The position numbers and the translations under genes were made by a program. The notes under the pieces are model-generated. The model had not been told where the DNA came from and did no database searches. It saw only the letters and a list, made by a program, of their open reading frames with translations. From Planctomycetaceae bacterium (GTDB lineage: Bacteria > Planctomycetota > Planctomycetia > Pirellulales > Thermoguttaceae), in contig WRMR01000253.1 in the NCBI GenBank assembly GCA_009776995.1, positions 1 to 7,287 of the forward strand: DNA of 7,287 nt, written 5' to 3'. Positions 4,557-7,287 of this stretch are shown here, in pieces (positions within the stretch are counted from its first letter, which is position 1; each line of letters starts with the position of its first letter).

Positions 4557-6470
4557 ATGGAATTTCTCAGCCCGATGGCGGGATACCTGGCACTGTTGGT
4601 CGTGCCGATTATCCTGTTTTACATATTGAAAGTCCGTCTGCGGCAGGAAAACGTCTCAACGATCATTTTCTGGCAACAAGTTTTTGAAGAACGACGGACA
4701 CGGTCACTCTGGCGACGGTTGCGGCATCTCTTGTCGCTGTTGATCAGCCTGCTGTTTTTGTCGTTGCTCGTTGTTGCACTGCTCGATCCCATACTGACTT
4801 CGCAAAATAAAGAATCGCGGACAGTCATCATTGTTGACAATTCGGCGAGTATGAACGCTTTTGACAGGGGGGCAACAACCCGATTCGATCTGGCCAAGAC
4901 GGAACTCGCCCGGTTTTTGGCCGGAACCGAAGTGGGCCGGCAGACAGCCATTCTCACCGCCGGGGGGGAACCGCAGGTCGTGGTCGGTTTTACCAACCAT
5001 CTGGGAACACTTCGCAAAATGGCCGCCGAAATCTTGCCGACCGACTACCCGACCGAATTGGGCAAAGCCATCGAAGTGGCCAGACACTTGATCGCCGACG
5101 AACCGGATTCCGTCATACTCGTTTATACCGATGGCTGCACGCCGGACATGGAGCGACATCTGACAGCCGATGACCTGCGTTTCGTGCCTGTTGGCAGGCC
5201 GCTTGATAATGTCGCCATCACGCGGTTTCAGCCGCGACGTTCCATCGGCGACGCCATCGGCTACGAGATTCTTGTCGAAGCGGTCAACTACGGTGAAAGC
5301 GAAGTGACCTGCCGGCTCGAAATCGACCTTGATGATATGCCGGTTGACATTCTTACGCTGACGCTTGTGCCCGATGTTCCGCAAACACATCTTGTCCGAA
5401 GCACAACCGATCGCGGCGGCTTGCTCGTCGCGAAGCTCGACCATACAGACGCTTTCCCACTTGATAATACGGCCATGGCGATACTTCCGCCGCGTCCCGT
5501 GCAAAAGCTGCTTTTTTACGGTGAGAGCGATTTTTTTCTCGGTCACGTGTTGCAGTCGCAACAGAACATCGATCTGACTGTTATCGCCGAATGCCCTGCC
5601 ATTGTGCCACCGGAGAGTGTGCTGATTATCCATCGTACCGTGCCGGAAACGATTCCGCCGGGCAACGTGCTGGTCATCGACCCGCAAAATGATTCCGACT
5701 TTTTTCGTGTGGGCGAACCGCTTGAATCACCGTTGGTGGCCAACGAAGACAAAGATTCGCCGTTGATGCGTTTTGTGCATCTCAACAACGTCCTCATGCC
5801 GGGTGCGAAAAAACTGTCGCCGCCGCAGGGAAGTTCAGAGTTCAGAGTGCGGAGTGCGGAGTATGACAATCACTCTGAACTTGACACGTTACACTCCGTA
5901 CTTGCTTCGACGCCGGAGGAATCGCCGGTTTATTTGCAATGGCAAAGTCCCGACCGCAAATTGCTTCTGCTTTCGGCGGAGTTGAAACGCGGTGATTTGG
6001 CACTCCGCACGGCGTTCCCGATCATGATTTCGAACGCCCTCAACTTTTTCCGCGATGGCAGCGGCGAACTGGAACACGCCTGGTCCACCGGCGAGGTCGT
6101 CACGCTGCCCGTCACCACCGCAGAGCAGGAACTCGTCTTGCGCAATCCCACAGGCGAAATGCGGTTGTTTCCCGTCCAATCGGGGCAACTTTCGCTTGGC
6201 ACATTACCCCATTGCGGTCTTTGGCAAATCCTGTCGCCACAGACTTCTGACGCAGTGGATGCCGTGACGCCGATCGCGCAACTCTCGTGCAATCTGGCCG
6301 ACCGCAATGAAAGTAATCTCCGTTTGGCACCGGAGTCATTTTACCGCGATCACTCGCACAACATCGTGCGTGCCGCCGCCGGGCGACCAATTTGGTTCTG
6401 GTTGGTTGTCATCGCCGGCCTGTTCACCACGGCGGAATGGTTCCTGTACCAACGTCGCTGGGTGGACTGA
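4557..6470 (+). CDS. BatA-like membrane protein with von Willebrand factor A domain
   Basis: From the ATG at 4557 the protein has 637 residues and begins MEFLSPMAGYLALLVVPIIL, the typical N-terminus of the BatA/aerotolerance-related family. In-frame TTG 4485 and GTG 4491 would add hydrophilic residues and are less likely. Helix 1 spans about 7-24, a basic cytoplasmic loop follows, and helix 2 spans about 58-76. The VWA domain starts at about 88 with VDNSASM, the MIDAS DxSxS (Asp94, Ser96, Ser98), a probable metal-binding Thr166 in DYPTELG, and VYTDG with Asp192. Residues 215-300 look like a beta-rich linker. Residues 315-490 contain an alpha/beta region (KLLFYGESDFFLGH) resembling the glutamine-amidotransferase-like part of planctomycete relatives. 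A C-terminal helix at 611-630 ends in YQRRWVD. Residues about 426-447 come from a 7-bp repeat patch. The VWA domain probably binds a partner protein through a metal ion. No MoxR or DUF58 gene is nearby, so its partner is unknown. Confidence 0.9.
   Translation: MEFLSPMAGYLALLVVPIILFYILKVRLRQENVSTIIFWQQVFEERRTRSLWRRLRHLLSLLISLLFLSLLVVALLDPILTSQNKESRTVIIVDNSASMNAFDRGATTRFDLAKTELARFLAGTEVGRQTAILTAGGEPQVVVGFTNHLGTLRKMAAEILPTDYPTELGKAIEVARHLIADEPDSVILVYTDGCTPDMERHLTADDLRFVPVGRPLDNVAITRFQPRRSIGDAIGYEILVEAVNYGESEVTCRLEIDLDDMPVDILTLTLVPDVPQTHLVRSTTDRGGLLVAKLDHTDAFPLDNTAMAILPPRPVQKLLFYGESDFFLGHVLQSQQNIDLTVIAECPAIVPPESVLIIHRTVPETIPPGNVLVIDPQNDSDFFRVGEPLESPLVANEDKDSPLMRFVHLNNVLMPGAKKLSPPQGSSEFRVRSAEYDNHSELDTLHSVLASTPEESPVYLQWQSPDRKLLLLSAELKRGDLALRTAFPIMISNALNFFRDGSGELEHAWSTGEVVTLPVTTAEQELVLRNPTGEMRLFPVQSGQLSLGTLPHCGLWQILSPQTSDAVDAVTPIAQLSCNLADRNESNLRLAPESFYRDHSHNIVRAAAGRPIWFWLVVIAGLFTTAEWFLYQRRWVD
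5833..5901. repeat. Heptamer tandem repeats with inverted copies inside gene 3
   Basis: Consecutive 7-base units run GTTCAGA twice (5833-5846), GTGCGGA twice (5847-5860), then GTATGAC (5861-5867). CACTCTGAAC (5871-5880) is the exact reverse complement of 5840-5849, and CACTCCGTAC (5892-5901) complements 5847-5856 with one mismatch. The patch is in frame and encodes SSEFRVRSAEYDN and the residues after it, a probable surface loop. It looks like an intergenic-type short repeat that expanded or inserted within the coding sequence without breaking it. Confidence 0.65.
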
Positions 6471-6485
6471 GAAGGATGTTGCATG

Positions 6486-6537
6486 GTTGCGTCAGTTGCC
6501 CCAGGGAGGCGATACCAATGGCAACTGAGAACGCAAC
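6486..6537. terminator. Strong hairpin between convergent genes 3 and 4
   Basis: GTTGCGT (6486-6492) pairs with ACGCAAC (6531-6537), and AGTTGCC (6494-6500) pairs with GGCAACT (6520-6526). This gives 14 perfect base pairs interrupted by one small internal loop, with a 19-base terminal loop. It starts 15 bases after the gene 3 stop. No U-run follows on either strand, so it may be a bidirectional terminator of the hairpin-only kind, a 3'-end stabiliser, or another palindromic repeat. Confidence 0.5.
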
Positions 6538-6546
6538 AAAGTGAAA

Positions 6547-6617
6547 TGACCGGATGACCAATCTTCGAGCGGTCACATATCCGGTCACTGCGCTACGATC
6601 CGTTCCCGGTTGTCGCG
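6547..6617. repeat. Dispersed repeat copy C with a nested hairpin
   Basis: TGACCGGAT (6547-6555) pairs perfectly with ATCCGGTCA (6579-6587). Inside it GACC (6556-6559) pairs with GGTC (6571-6574), leaving an ACAT bulge and an 11-base loop. The right part, 6581-6617, read on minus as CGCGACAACCGGGAACGG then ATCGTAGCGCAGTGACCG, is the third copy of the repeat seen at 4245-4350. It ends seven bases before the gene 4 stop codon, so the convergent gap is nearly filled by inverted repeats. Confidence 0.55.
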
Positions 6618-6624
6618 ATGCCCC

Positions 6625-7287
6625 TCAATCCGGCACCCAGAGTTTGCGTTCGGGGACGGGAGGAGTTTGCGGCGGTGGTTCCTGGGGCGAACCGAACGGC
6701 GAATCGGCTTGCGGCGGCGGCGCGGCGGAAAACGGACTGACGGGTGTTGGGGCGCGTCGCGGTTGTTGCCGGGCGTAGGCGGTCGGCGTGCCATCGGGAT
6801 TGAGCAGTCCCATCTGCACAAAGAGTGTCTGCATGGCGGCCATGACCTGCGGATCGTTTTTATGGGTCGTCATGATGTGGTTAATCATGCGAAACGCCTG
6901 CTGCTGATCCACTTCTTTGATACGAACCATGAGTTCGGCCACGTCCCACTCCCCAACTGGCAGATTGAGTTCCTTCGCCTCATTTCTGGCACGGTCGATC
7001 CAGAGAATTGCCGTTTCGTAATCCGCGCGATCCTCCGCGTCGTCGATCAGCACACGAAATGCCAACGCCCTGAGGTTCGGGTCGAAGTCCCGCAACGGAC
7101 GTTCGAGTAACGCGGCGGCGAAGTGCAACGCGCCGCGTTCTTCGGCAATCAGGTCGAGCATGGCCAGTTCCCCGGCGAGGCTGTCGTTGGAAATCGGCGT
7201 GGTATCGACGCGGAACCATCGTGTCACCGGCAGTTGCGACAGGGCAATTTCCGGGTTATCCACCGGGCGCATGATGTCGGCGAGCTC
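6625..7287 (-). CDS. C-terminal part of a TPR-like helical protein with proline-rich tail (5' end outside the window)
   Basis: The frame is open to the window edge with no stop (five more codons, ELADI, precede the internal ATG at 7272), so the true start probably lies outside. The visible part is about 220 residues. Counting from that ATG, 31-157 are mainly amphipathic helices: DFDPNLRALAFRVL, DYETAILWIDRARNEA, then a Trp-Asp-Val-Ala-Glu-Leu helix, QQAFRMINHIMTTH and PQVMAAMQTLFVQMGLL. Their spacing and Ala/Leu pattern resemble degenerate tetratricopeptide repeats. Residues 171-207 are rich in Pro, Gln and Ser, and the protein ends ERKLWVPD. No catalytic motif, signal peptide or membrane helix is visible. 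It may be a scaffold or assembly factor. The family is not recognised. It converges on gene 3 with hairpins in between. Confidence 0.75.
   Translation of the reverse strand, partial: ELADIMRPVDNPEIALSQLPVTRWFRVDTTPISNDSLAGELAMLDLIAEERGALHFAAALLERPLRDFDPNLRALAFRVLIDDAEDRADYETAILWIDRARNEAKELNLPVGEWDVAELMVRIKEVDQQQAFRMINHIMTTHKNDPQVMAAMQTLFVQMGLLNPDGTPTAYARQQPRRAPTPVSPFSAAPPPQADSPFGSPQEPPPQTPPVPERKLWVPD

Noticed and set aside
4704..5687. Long open frame of 327 codons on the minus strand opposite gene 3
   Set aside because: The composition (many Arg, His, Gln) is typical of antisense frames, and it overlaps the conserved VWA domain coding region.

Overview
The window looks like chromosomal DNA from a member of the Planctomycetota, possibly a Pirellulales relative; this is inference from protein types, not from any search. 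The supporting signs are a secreted protein built of 16-residue Y-x-V repeats like the planctomycete 'YTV' surface proteins, a large BatA/VWA membrane protein standing alone, a secreted gingipain-type (C25) peptidase, weak or absent Shine-Dalgarno sequences, and long structured intergenic stretches. The coding regions look moderately GC-rich and the main intergenic region is clearly AT-rich.

Layout: positions 1-129 are the downstream flank of gene 1 and hold short palindromes and a fragment of a dispersed repeat. Gene 1 (130-2082, minus) encodes an exported peptidase family C25 protein with the His/Cys dyad intact. A 536-bp AT-rich divergent intergenic region (2083-2618) carries two TTGACA-type promoters for gene 1, an extended hairpin with an A-tract, a tentative promoter for gene 2 and a leader hairpin. 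Gene 2 (2619-4019, plus) encodes an exported YTV-like repeat protein. The 413-bp stretch 4020-4432 has no convincing gene but holds three inverted-repeat structures, one of them made of two inverted copies of a dispersed repeat. A small ORF (4433-4501) sits right behind a good -10 box and may be a separate leader peptide, or may be joined to gene 3 by a +1 shift. Gene 3 (4557-6470, plus) is a three-helix membrane protein with an intact VWA/MIDAS domain. It contains an in-frame patch of 7-bp tandem repeats. The convergent gap 6471-6624 is almost entirely two strong hairpins plus another copy of the dispersed repeat. Gene 4 (6625 to the window edge, minus) is the C-terminal part of a helical, TPR-like protein with a proline-rich tail.

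How they might work together: genes 1 and 2 are divergent and both products are exported, so a surface or periplasmic structural protein and a protease next to each other is the simplest reading. Any functional link is inference. Gene 3 would act in the membrane, with its VWA domain binding a partner through a metal ion. No MoxR ATPase or DUF58 partner is present in the window. I see no CRISPR array, tRNA, rRNA, transposase or known defence system. The most unusual material is regulatory and repetitive: two start sites with near-identical -10/ATG junctions suggesting leaderless mRNAs, a dispersed palindromic repeat family, and a possible CCC-UGA frameshift or coupling site before gene 3.
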